Virus record (IMG/VR): IMGVR_UViG_3300044952_000726
Location: 1-25,240 of that record
Strand: one strand, 5' to 3'
Length of the DNA: 25,240 bases
DNA from: a virus
Shown: positions 1 through 5,392 of the stretch, piece by piece
How positions within the stretch are numbered: position 1 is the first letter of the stretch
Layout of the letters: each line of letters opens with the position of its first letter
Notes under the pieces: generated by a model
The model's database searches: none
Told to the model about the DNA's origin: nothing
What the model saw: only the letters and a program-made list of their open reading frames with translations
Program-made: the position numbers and the translations under genes

Positions 1-120
1 CCAACACGTCGGTCAACGCGGACAGGCCGCCATCAAGCTTTTCATCGTCCATCATGTTCTCCAAGTTCGTCACTTTCTCCACCCTCGGCGGGCGGCCTGC
101 CTGTTACCTGGGCGTTAGCC
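1..120 (+). mobile_element. attC-like site A (integron cassette recombination site), left end cut by the window
   Basis: An imperfect palindrome whose left arm contains CAACACGTCGGTCAACGCGG and whose right arm ends in GGCGTTAGCC. The inner arms pair over CAGGCCGCC (positions 22-30) and GGCGGCCTG. The left arm has one extra A (GGACAGG against GGCAGG on the folded right arm), the extrahelical base that gives canonical attC sites their orientation. The R' box is GTTAGCC at 114-120, so recombination would fall between G114 and T115. At about 120 bp it is within the usual attC range. The stop codon of the leftward gene at 42-440 lies in its central loop. The first two bases of the R'' box would lie outside the window. 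Confidence 0.75.
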
Positions 121-440
121 GTCAATTCCGCCAGTGCTACGCGGTGGATTCGTGTCGCCCACCAGTCAGGGTCGCCAATCACAGTACCTTCCGGCATCTC
201 TCGGCGCAGCCATGCGTGCAGTCCCTCGCCGCTTGCCGTCCTACCAGCGTCGACGTTTAACAGGTGCTGGTTTGCCACGACAAAAGCCTCCTGCACTGCC
301 TTGTCAGCCAGCACAACCCGCGCATACCCTTCAATGGCATCCAGCATTTCAAAGGTGTGGTACCCGCCAATCAGCCCGCATTTCTTGGCAATCTCAAGCA
401 GGTGGTTTCTGCTTATTCCTTCTGGTGCATTCGTGTGCAT
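42..440 (-). CDS. hypothetical protein of an attC-flanked cassette
   Basis: A 132-residue soluble protein with no family that I recognise. It looks like true coding sequence: mixed polar and hydrophobic composition with predicted helices around residues 12-75 and a Trp-rich patch near residue 92 (DPDWWATRIHR). A GGAG ribosome-binding site lies 6 nt before the ATG. The start is only 23 nt from attC-like site B, and the stop lies inside site A, so the last 25-30 residues (from NAQVTGRPP onward) are encoded by recombination-site DNA. It is leftward, opposite to the orientation of the attC sites but in the same direction as the phage early operon to its right. The function is unknown. Confidence 0.7.
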   Translation of the reverse strand: MHTNAPEGISRNHLLEIAKKCGLIGGYHTFEMLDAIEGYARVVLADKAVQEAFVVANQHLLNVDAGRTASGEGLHAWLRREMPEGTVIGDPDWWATRIHRVALAELTANAQVTGRPPAEGGESDELGEHDGR

Positions 441-463
441 TTCTGTCTCCGTTGTTCTCGCCG

Positions 464-525
464 GCTAACCCGGCGCTCAAGCGGGATCGTCCGCAAGCGG
501 CCGGCCCCTTAGCTCTGCGTTATGC
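464..525 (+). mobile_element. attC-like site B
   Basis: A 62-bp imperfect palindrome from GCTAACC (464-470) to GTTATGC (519-525). The left arm CTCAAGCGGGATC pairs with the right arm GGCCCCTTAGC, and the left arm again carries one extra A (GGGA against GGG). The outer boxes fit the attC consensus RYYYAAC and GTTRRRY, with one mismatch in the R' box. The layout is close to the Vibrio VCR halves as I remember them. The expected recombination point is G519/T520. The stop codon of the leftward gene 477-791 lies within the left arm. Confidence 0.78.
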
Positions 526-791
526 GTCAGGCCGCCGGTCAGTTCCAGAAACCGCCTGTCGTCCTCTGCCGTCATCCCATCTGCGAAAGTCGGCGCTGGC
601 GAGACGGCGGGTTCTTCGTCGTAAATCGGTTTCCCGCAGCTATCGCACTGGTTCCAGTCCGTTTCCTCAATGCTGTGGCCCGTGGTGCAGTTGCAAAACG
701 GTTCGTCGCCTTCTTCGTCTTCCTGCATCATCAGCCACTCTTCGTCATAGTCCTCCGGTGGCGGCTGTGCGCCTATTGCGCTTGGCCCCAT
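477..791 (-). CDS. acidic zinc-ribbon-like hypothetical protein, C-terminus encoded by attC
   Basis: A 104-residue acidic protein. Residues about 33-57 hold a C-x-C and a C-x2-C pair (CNCTTGH and CDSCGKPIY), which suggests a small zinc-binding ribbon of a kind often seen in phage accessory proteins. It starts after a strong GGAGG site 8 nt from the ATG and lies 1 nt after the upstream gene 793-999, so the two are probably cotranslated. The final residues NAELRGRPLADDPA are read from attC-like site B in reverse. A 25-bp stretch inside the gene (585-609, coding for VSPAPTF) is repeated in inverted orientation in the small cassette at 1477-1501. The function is unknown. A DNA-, RNA- or protein-binding role is only a guess from the cysteines. 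Confidence 0.72.
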   Translation of the reverse strand: MGPSAIGAQPPPEDYDEEWLMMQEDEEGDEPFCNCTTGHSIEETDWNQCDSCGKPIYDEEPAVSPAPTFADGMTAEDDRRFLELTGGLTHNAELRGRPLADDPA

Positions 792-792
792 C

Positions 793-999
793 TCAACGGC
801 CTCCTTCTGTAATTAAATCTATTGTCTTTGCAACGTCATCACACCAGTCACCGACATTTAATTCCTTGCCGGTGTCAAGCACGATGCACGTCCCGTGATT
901 TCCGTTGTAGTCGATTGGGTAGAAGTGAGTGATTCGCTCGGCTATTAGCGTCACTCCGCGACTGCCAACACCATAACCTTTGAATGTGATCGGCGTCAT
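793..999 (-). CDS. hypothetical protein (68 aa)
   Basis: A short, mostly beta-type protein (MTPITFKGYGVG start), with no family that I recognise. I chose the ATG at 999 over the longer frame that begins at 1041. It overlaps the stop of the upstream gene as ATGA and has GGGAG 6 nt before it, which is the coupling style of this whole leftward gene set. It is followed after 1 nt by the zinc-ribbon gene. The sequence VLDTGKELNVGDWCDDVAKTI is compatible with a small DNA- or RNA-associated fold, but nothing decisive is visible. Confidence 0.62.
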   Translation of the reverse strand: MTPITFKGYGVGSRGVTLIAERITHFYPIDYNGNHGTCIVLDTGKELNVGDWCDDVAKTIDLITEGGR

Positions 1000-1364
1000 A
1001 TTGGCTCCCATTGTTTTGGTGCTTTCGGTAGCGGCATCCAATGCGTCGGTACGCTAGAGTAATTCCGCTTCACCCTCTCAATATGCCGATGGTTGAGCAT
1101 CAAACTAATCCAAGGGTTGTCTGGCTGAAACCCGCTTTGGAACGTCGGGGTGTAACACGCAACCCAAACACCGTCTTCGTTGCCAACCATCAAATACCTG
1201 CCGTCTTTAGGGGCCGTGTCGATTTGCTGCCACTTGTCGAACTTCACTGCTTGCAGCGCCCACCTCTTCGCGTCAGCCTTGTGGTATTCCACTTCGTCGC
1301 GCAGTCGGTGAATCTCTGCCGCGCACTCGCCGTGCGGGTCGCCATCAGGTTGTTCATCAAACAT
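996..1364 (-). CDS. DUF551-like phage protein
   Basis: A 122-residue protein. After an N-terminal helix (about residues 13-40) comes the pattern WQQIDTAPKDGRYLMVG, and near the end PTHWMPLPKAP. These two blocks are the signature of the DUF551 family of small phage and prophage proteins of unknown function. An AGGA site lies 6 nt before the ATG and the start is 22 nt from attC-like site C, so it is the first gene (in leftward sense) of the three-gene segment between sites C and B. It overlaps the next gene by 4 nt. The family assignment rests on motif recall, not on a search. Confidence 0.75.
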   Translation of the reverse strand: MFDEQPDGDPHGECAAEIHRLRDEVEYHKADAKRWALQAVKFDKWQQIDTAPKDGRYLMVGNEDGVWVACYTPTFQSGFQPDNPWISLMLNHRHIERVKRNYSSVPTHWMPLPKAPKQWEPI

Positions 1365-1386
1365 CTCTCATCCTTTCATCAAATAC

Positions 1387-1454
1387 GCATAACACGTCGC
1401 TCAACGCGGACGCAGGCGATAAACCCGCCTGCGCCGGTGACTTTTGCGTTAGCA
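1387..1454 (+). mobile_element. attC-like site C
   Basis: A 68-bp imperfect palindrome from GCATAAC (1387-1393) to GTTAGCA (1448-1454). The inner stem is a perfect 7-bp pair, GCAGGCG and CGCCTGC, around an ATAAACC loop. The left arm TCAACGCGGACGCAGG has the extra A relative to the folded right arm, as in sites A, B and D. The left half shares AACACGTCG and TCAACGCGGAC with site A and differs from site D by one base. This strong left-half conservation is typical of sites from one integron lineage. The expected recombination point is G1448/T1449. Confidence 0.8.
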
Positions 1455-1463
1455 GGCAAAAGC

Positions 1464-1517
1464 ATGTCGCCCTGCACCGCCGTCTCGCCAGCGCCGACTT
1501 TTCAAAAAAACTGCTAA
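1464..1517 (+). other. possible 17-aa rightward mini-ORF of a 121-bp cassette
   Basis: Between the recombination points of sites C and D (1449-1569) there is no normal gene. The only rightward frame with an AGG-type upstream site encodes MSPCTAVSPAPTFQKNC. Its TAA stop coincides with the TAAC of site D, as is common for genes carried in the forward orientation by integron cassettes. Positions 1477-1501 are a 25-bp exact inverted copy of 585-609 within the gene at 477-791, and both copies are read as AVSPAPTF in their own sense direction. It could be a remnant of a larger cassette gene or non-coding DNA. Confidence 0.2.
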
Positions 1518-1575
1518 CACGTCGCTCAACACGGACTGGCGATAATGCCGCCAGCCGGTTAGCTAGGCGTTAGAA
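1513..1575 (+). mobile_element. attC-like site D, junction with the phage operon
   Basis: A 63-bp imperfect palindrome from GCTAACA (1513-1519) to GTTAGAA (1569-1575). The stem CTGGCG pairs with CGCCAG around a short loop, and the left arm shows the same extrahelical A (GGACTGG against GGCTGG). The predicted recombination point G1569/T1570 coincides with the stop codon (TAA on the minus strand, 1570-1572) of the first gene of the phage leftward operon. I found no further attC-like site to the right in this window. Confidence 0.8.
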
Positions 1576-1809
1576 CCCCGCAAAACCGTCTTGAGCCTTT
1601 GTCCATTTCTCACGCTCAGCCTTCGCCCATTTGTCTGCCTCTTCTTTGCTACTTGCGATGCGCGCTTTCCAGACATCCATGCGCGTCAGCGTGTCGCTTT
1701 CAGCGTCATAGTGGTAATCCGCGCCGTTGAATTTGCAGCCACCGTAGTGGCGCGCAATGCTCAACTGGGTCTGGCTTACGTGGTAAATGCGTTCGGGACG
1801 TTCATTCAT
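1570..1809 (-). CDS. hypothetical protein (79 aa), last gene of the phage leftward operon
   Basis: A charged 79-residue protein with a long C-terminal helix (residues about 48-75, rich in Lys, Glu and Ala). I placed the start at the ATG at 1809 because it overlaps the stop of the upstream gene as ATGA and has GGAG 8 nt upstream. The longer frame to 1896 has shadow-like composition in its extra part. Its stop codon is formed by the R' box of attC-like site D, so its 3' end lies exactly at a predicted cassette junction. No family recognised. Confidence 0.68.
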   Translation of the reverse strand: MNERPERIYHVSQTQLSIARHYGGCKFNGADYHYDAESDTLTRMDVWKARIASSKEEADKWAKAEREKWTKAQDGFAGF

Positions 1810-2063
1810 ACGCTCAACTCCATCTGATATGGCGGCACTTCGCCTTTGAATGGCTGATACCAGTCTGCCGGGACAAGCCGCGTGCTGTTCAGCCATGAGT
1901 CATGCGGTTCTGGTTTTCCGCTCAGCAGTCGGATCGCGCGGGCGCTTATCAATATCGTTCCACCTGGTTGCATCGGTCCGATGTCGACGACCTTCCACAC
2001 GTAGCCTCGGCCTTCGCAATGGCCGAGTGCATTCATGAGCAGATCACCCGGGCGGTACTTCAT
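1806..2063 (-). CDS. hypothetical protein (85 aa)
   Basis: An 85-residue protein starting MKYRPGDLLMNALGH. The pattern is short beta-strands with many Gly and Pro residues (YVWKVVDIGPM, GGTILISARAIRLL), which suggests a small beta-barrel-like fold. No family recognised. It overlaps both neighbours by 4 nt (ATGA), so translation is likely coupled along the operon. Its function in the phage early region is unknown. Confidence 0.68.
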   Translation of the reverse strand: MKYRPGDLLMNALGHCEGRGYVWKVVDIGPMQPGGTILISARAIRLLSGKPEPHDSWLNSTRLVPADWYQPFKGEVPPYQMELSV

Positions 2064-2314
2064 AGCGTGGCGCGCAGCTCGTCGACGCTGCCGCCCATCT
2101 CCAACCAGTGGCGCACCCAGCCCGGTTTCATGCCTTTGCCTGTCCAGGTCATGACGTGACCGGATTTGTTCATCAGGCAGTAAAACGGCATGCCTGGCTT
2201 CACCAATCCACGTTCGCGCAACCGCCGCTGATTGTCAGCAGGCAGGAACGGAAGTGCGCGTTGGCCGGGGATGTACTCCCGGTGATCCAGTTGCAGTTCA
2301 AGCTGTGACGACAT
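2060..2314 (-). CDS. small H-NS-like C-terminal-domain protein
   Basis: About 84 residues. The C-terminal part reads TWTGKGMKPGWVRHWLE, which resembles the DNA-binding core of H-NS family nucleoid proteins (a Trp-Ser/Thr-Gly-x-Gly-x-x-Pro-x-Trp pattern). The N-terminal oligomerisation coiled coil of true H-NS is missing, so it may be a stand-alone DNA-binding domain or an H-NS antagonist. I preferred the ATG at 2314, which has a weak GAG upstream. An alternative ATG at 2332 adds six residues and has no visible site. It overlaps the Lar-like gene by 17 nt and the next gene by 4 nt. The H-NS link is inference from the motif. Confidence 0.68.
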   Translation of the reverse strand: MSSQLELQLDHREYIPGQRALPFLPADNQRRLRERGLVKPGMPFYCLMNKSGHVMTWTGKGMKPGWVRHWLEMGGSVDELRATL

Positions 2315-2480
2315 CGCTTGCTCTACGATCATTCCAAAAGCTGATCGCCTCCATCACTGTGCCAACGATTGGGCCAATTGCACGGCACTCCGGGCAATCG
2401 ATAGCAAACTCACCGATACCGACCTCATCGATCTCGACTTCTTCGTTGCCACAGAACGGGCAGGGTTTGATGGTAATCAT
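2298..2480 (-). CDS. Lar-like restriction alleviation protein
   Basis: A 60-residue protein with CPFCG near residue 7, CPEC near residue 30, a GPIVG turn and a final AISFWNDR block. This is the compact zinc-ribbon layout of the Lar family. In the Rac prophage, Lar modulates type I restriction-modification so that unmodified DNA is less restricted. I chose the ATG at 2480 because it overlaps the upstream stop as ATGA, and the longer frame to 2603 is antisense shadow of the 356-residue gene. An early leftward location fits a role just after DNA entry. Many Lar-like proteins have not been tested, so the function is by family only. Confidence 0.78.
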   Translation of the reverse strand: MITIKPCPFCGNEEVEIDEVGIGEFAIDCPECRAIGPIVGTVMEAISFWNDRRASDVVTA

Positions 2481-3547
2481 GCCGCTTGCTTCCATTCCAC
2501 CGAGCGCGCCGCTTCGCCGAAAATACGCACCACCACCGCGCGGGCGGCGTGGCCCTGGTCTATGCGCGCCATCGCCACAGCCTGGGCGATGCGGACATCG
2601 CAACCGGCGGCGAGTTCTTCGATTTCGGTCAGGTCGGCGCTGTCGATCAGCAGCAGCGCCAGGCGGCCGGGCTGAACTGTTTCCGGGTTGGAAACTGTTG
2701 ATTGAGCAGGCACATCGGCCAAATACGCTTTGATGCAGGGGATGAGTTCATCCCGATGCTCAACATCAAGCAGTTCTTCCAGATCGGCCAGCAGATCGCC
2801 GGCAATGCGGTTGTATGCCAGCGCCTCGCTCAACGAGGCTTCCAAATCCTCTACCCGGCCGGAAAGCGTTGCGTTTGCCATGGCCAGCAGCTTGGCATCG
2901 GGTTCAGGCATCGCTTCTTCGCGCGCCTCCCGTTCGCTATTTGCCGGTTTTTCATCTTGGGGTGCAGCTGGGGATTGTTTCGTGACCGCCGCACTCATCA
3001 CATGCGCGCCGACCTGCTTATCCCGATCCCCTCCGGCAGCAGAAACATCCTCATCCCAATCCGCCGCTTGATTCGGCGTCATGTAATGCGATGCGCCATC
3101 GTGTTTTTTGACGATCACATCCCCCTTGCGCACCAGCGTTTCCAGCAGCCCCGGCACGTTCTTCGCCGGAATATTGGCGCCGGTGGCGCGTGCTTTTTCC
3201 GCCAATGCTGCCCCGGCAATGGGGCCATGCAGCAAGATGAGGCGGTTCAATAAACTGTTTTTCGGTTCTGATGACATGCTGATTTCCTCTATGGATGGTG
3301 CGGTGATGGGTTTCAGGCCGGTTGGCCAGTAGACGTTCTGCGTCACGCCTTCGCGGGTGTGGCGCATGTGGCTGATCAGACGCGCATCGATCAACTGTTC
3401 CAGCGCGTCGTGCACGGCATCCGGCGGCGTGGTGCGGTTAAACGCCCCCAGAATGGCGGACTGGGCAATCGGGCGCAGGCTGCTGTGCGGCTGGATGCGC
3501 GCATAAACTTCAGCCGCCAACGGGTTGATGTCGCTGTAGCGGCTCAT
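2477..3547 (-). CDS. large early-operon protein, possible winged-helix DNA-associated protein
   Basis: At 356 residues this is the largest gene of the leftward operon. Residues about 1-75 look like a winged-helix segment (AILGAFNRTTPPDAVHDALEQLIDARLI), and a similar arrangement recurs at about 95-155 (LVRKGDVIVKKHDGASHYM). Then comes a low-complexity linker (about 160-215), a predicted coiled coil (about 222-262) and a helical C-terminus rich in Ala and Ile. It could belong to the DUF1627-type prophage proteins, but I cannot confirm that. It overlaps both neighbours by 4 nt. The two wing-like segments suggest DNA binding or regulation, which is inference. Confidence 0.72.
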   Translation of the reverse strand: MSRYSDINPLAAEVYARIQPHSSLRPIAQSAILGAFNRTTPPDAVHDALEQLIDARLISHMRHTREGVTQNVYWPTGLKPITAPSIEEISMSSEPKNSLLNRLILLHGPIAGAALAEKARATGANIPAKNVPGLLETLVRKGDVIVKKHDGASHYMTPNQAADWDEDVSAAGGDRDKQVGAHVMSAAVTKQSPAAPQDEKPANSEREAREEAMPEPDAKLLAMANATLSGRVEDLEASLSEALAYNRIAGDLLADLEELLDVEHRDELIPCIKAYLADVPAQSTVSNPETVQPGRLALLLIDSADLTEIEELAAGCDVRIAQAVAMARIDQGHAARAVVVRIFGEAARSVEWKQAA

Positions 3548-4005
3548 GCGGCCGCCCTTTCTGCCAGCGGCGCGTTGGCCATGCCCAGCTTCTCCGGCGT
3601 TTGGTCATTGATGCGGCCGACAAAATCCACCGCATAACTCAGCATGCCGGAGTTCACGCGCATCAGCAGCGCATCGGACAGCGTCACCGCGCGGCGGATG
3701 CAGAGCATTTCCGGGCCGCTGAAGCCCCATTTGTCGGTAGACAGGTAACGCCGATCTGCGCTCACCAGGGCGTATTTGGCCGCGTCGATTGCGTCGCGTG
3801 TTTCCTGCGCCGCGCCGACCATGCGGTTAGCGCAGACACCGACGATGTTCAGATATGCCGCCAGCGTGTGACGGTGGTAAATGCTACCCGCGCCCAATTC
3901 AATGGCGTCGAGGGCGATGTGCGCCGGCAGGACGATGGCGTCGCGTTGCTGGCGTAGCAGCAGCGTGCCGGGGATGTAGCGGCGGCGGGTGGTGTGCTTT
4001 TTCAT
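3544..4005 (-). CDS. hypothetical helical protein (153 aa)
   Basis: The protein has a basic N-terminus (MKKHTTRRRYIPGTLLLRQQRDAI), followed by long Ala-rich helices (HIALDAIELG, RMVGAAQETRDAIDAAKYAL). No catalytic motif or membrane segment is visible. The basic start is compatible with nucleic-acid contact but not diagnostic. It is coupled by ATGA overlaps to the genes on each side, so it is a core member of the early operon. No family recognised. Confidence 0.68.
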   Translation of the reverse strand: MKKHTTRRRYIPGTLLLRQQRDAIVLPAHIALDAIELGAGSIYHRHTLAAYLNIVGVCANRMVGAAQETRDAIDAAKYALVSADRRYLSTDKWGFSGPEMLCIRRAVTLSDALLMRVNSGMLSYAVDFVGRINDQTPEKLGMANAPLAERAAA

Positions 4006-4472
4006 GGCCGCGCGCCGGTGAGTTTGCCGACGATCTTGCCGGCGATCTGCGATTGATGGCTACCGGGTCGCACCCGCTCGCCGTCGATGTAGATACAGGT
4101 CGAGCGGCCGCGATTCAGCACCGCGCTGGTGATCTCCACGCCGTAAATCTCGCGCATCGATTTGCGCCGGCGTGCTGCCCGTTGCGCCGGCGTTTCGGCC
4201 GCCGGACGGGGCCGGTTCTTGCCTGGGCCAATGGCGTAGATGGGACTTGGCTCGCCGCGCCCATTGATCCGCCAGGCCGTGATATGCACCACGCCAGACG
4301 CAAGTAAAACCCGCTTGGTCAGCGCATGCGCATAACCGCGCTGGATGTACAGCGCATCCGCCATTTCCACCGCCGTGGCCGGGCCTTTGCAGGCCAGATG
4401 CTCAAGCATGCGCAGACAGGCCGGCGAGGTATGCCAGCGGATGGTTTCGGTGCCGGTGCGGTAGAGGCTCAT
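4002..4472 (-). CDS. putative HTH-containing phage protein (156 aa)
   Basis: A 156-residue protein starting MSLYRTGTETIRWHTS. Residues about 18-55 (ACLRMLEHLACKGPATAVEMADAL) have the helix spacing of a winged or MarR-like helix-turn-helix. Residues about 98-115 are very Arg-rich, and the end has a short beta segment (STCIYIDGERVRPGS). I chose the ATG at 4472. It overlaps the stop of the 41-residue gene upstream as ATGA and follows a GGGGG site. The longer frame to 4694 is antisense shadow in its extra part. A DNA-binding role is inferred. Confidence 0.66.
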   Translation of the reverse strand: MSLYRTGTETIRWHTSPACLRMLEHLACKGPATAVEMADALYIQRGYAHALTKRVLLASGVVHITAWRINGRGEPSPIYAIGPGKNRPRPAAETPAQRAARRRKSMREIYGVEITSAVLNRGRSTCIYIDGERVRPGSHQSQIAGKIVGKLTGARP

Positions 4473-4594
4473 GCGGCCCCCATCAACCGCCAAACGCGGC
4501 GCGGAATCGGGGCAGTCAAGTCCGGGCGGTACAGGTTCAACTGCCAGGCGCGGTACAAAACCCCCTTGAACACCAGCAGGTTTGCGCGGTTCAT
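4469..4594 (-). CDS. 41-aa hypothetical microprotein
   Basis: A very short gene with one of the best ribosome-binding sites of the operon (GGGAGGA, 6 nt before the ATG). It overlaps both neighbours by 4 nt: its stop forms ATGA with the gene at 4472, and its start forms ATGA with the stop of the 50-residue gene. It encodes a basic, aromatic peptide (MNRANLLVFKG start, RVWRLMGAA end). The exact fit between neighbours is strong evidence that it is translated. It may be a functional microprotein or mainly a translational coupler. Confidence 0.62.
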   Translation of the reverse strand: MNRANLLVFKGVLYRAWQLNLYRPDLTAPIPRRVWRLMGAA

Positions 4595-4743
4595 AAGGTG
4601 TCCTCCCAGCGCTGATAGTGCTGCTTAGGGTGCGGTTTGCGCGGTGGACGGTCGGTCGGCGGGGCAAGAAACAAGGCGATGTAGACCAGGCCAATCAGGC
4701 AAGCCAGCGCCACACTGATGGCGATGAGGCTGGCGTGTTCCAT
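4591..4743 (-). CDS. 50-aa single-pass membrane protein
   Basis: Residues 5-27 (LIAISVALACLIGLVYIALF) form one clear transmembrane helix. A short Pro/Lys/His-rich cytoplasmic-type tail follows. I placed the start at the ATG at 4743, where it shares one base with the TAA stop of the upstream gene (TAATG). The stop overlaps the 41-residue gene by 4 nt. The longer frame to 4971 is shadow sequence. Small early membrane proteins of temperate phages sometimes act in exclusion or membrane perturbation. No specific function can be assigned here. Confidence 0.62.
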   Translation of the reverse strand: MEHASLIAISVALACLIGLVYIALFLAPPTDRPPRKPHPKQHYQRWEDTL

Positions 4744-4955
4744 TACGCCGCCTCCGGGGTATTGGCCAACGAATTTGCCAACACGCGGCGCAGGCGCACC
4801 ACGGTGGCGGATTCGCGGGCATTGCGGGCCGGGCGCACGGTCAAGGCGCGGTTGCCTGCAACCAGAATGCCGCCAGTCTGGCGCGCGATTTGTCCAGCCA
4901 GGGCAATGGCGTCCTGACCGTGGCGGAATAGCTGGGTTGGGATGTGGATGGTCAT
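4743..4955 (-). CDS. hypothetical protein (70 aa)
   Basis: A 70-residue basic protein starting MTIHIPTQLFRHGQDAIAL. It has an amphipathic helix at about 12-25 and an Arg-rich helix at about 40-60. No family recognised. Its first five residues and the DNA around its start resemble the 10-codon ORF at 5393-5425 (MTIHI), which may be a decayed duplicate of this start. It overlaps the upstream gene by 4 nt and the next one by 1 nt. Confidence 0.65.
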   Translation of the reverse strand: MTIHIPTQLFRHGQDAIALAGQIARQTGGILVAGNRALTVRPARNARESATVVRLRRVLANSLANTPEAA

Positions 4956-5158
4956 GCTGCCTCCAACTCATTCAAAAGCTGGATAAGTTCGGGCGGCGCC
5001 GGCAGCACCTCCACATCATTCAGGCGGATGATGTCCCGGTTACTGGTCAGGGCAACGCCCTGTTTTTCCCAGATATACAGAATTCGATGAACAGCGCTTT
5101 TGCTTTGTCCAAACTGGCGGTAAAAGACGCTGTCTCCAACTTTGAGTGTGTTTGCCAT
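4952..5158 (-). CDS. hypothetical protein with SH3/KOW-like pattern (68 aa)
   Basis: Begins MANTLKVGDSVFYRQFGQSK and continues with short strands (VHRILYIWEKQGVAL, NRDIIRLNDVEVLP), a layout often seen in small beta-barrels that read nucleic acid or mediate protein contacts. I chose the ATG at 5158, with GGAG 9 nt upstream, because the frame further upstream (to 5362) is shadow of a rightward gene. Its start codon and the start codon of the opposing rightward gene share the bases CATG. The ATGA overlap at 4952-4955 couples it to the next gene. Confidence 0.67.
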   Translation of the reverse strand: MANTLKVGDSVFYRQFGQSKSAVHRILYIWEKQGVALTSNRDIIRLNDVEVLPAPPELIQLLNELEAA

Positions 5159-5384
5159 GACTGATGACTCCAATAAAATTGATGAACTGATTGCGGCCGT
5201 CAACAATCTGGCCGAACTACAAACAACGCATCTGGGCAATATTGCTGATGCGCTCAACCGGATCGGCACCCATCTGCAGTACCTGGGCACGGGCGATAAA
5301 CACACGCCAGGCGCGGTGGAACACTTGGCCATCACCATCGAGCAAGCGGTTGGCCGCATCATTGCCGCGCTGCCGGACGAGTAA
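5157..5384 (+). CDS. hypothetical helical protein, lone rightward gene within the leftward operon
   Basis: Encodes 75 residues with heptad-like hydrophobic spacing (IDELIAAVNNLAELQ, IADALNRIGTHLQYLG), then a TGDKHTPGAVEHLA turn and a final helix. The composition is clearly protein-like. A leftward frame over the same bases (59 codons from 5396, preceded by GGAGG) is the main alternative, because codon-position GC does not separate the two. I prefer the rightward frame for its helix periodicity. The ATG at 5157 lies on the palindrome CATG shared with the divergent leftward start. A TTG at 5142 is possible. No family is assigned. Confidence 0.58.
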   Translation: MTDDSNKIDELIAAVNNLAELQTTHLGNIADALNRIGTHLQYLGTGDKHTPGAVEHLAITIEQAVGRIIAALPDE

Positions 5385-5392
5385 CCCCGGTT

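Noticed and set aside
134-898. 254-codon rightward frame over the attC region
   Set aside because: The composition is dominated by Arg, Pro and Ser, and it opposes two leftward genes with good ribosome sites.
1-1575. CRISPR array as an explanation for the repeated elements
   Set aside because: The elements are 62-120 bp, imperfectly palindromic, irregularly spaced and only partly conserved, unlike short regular CRISPR repeats.
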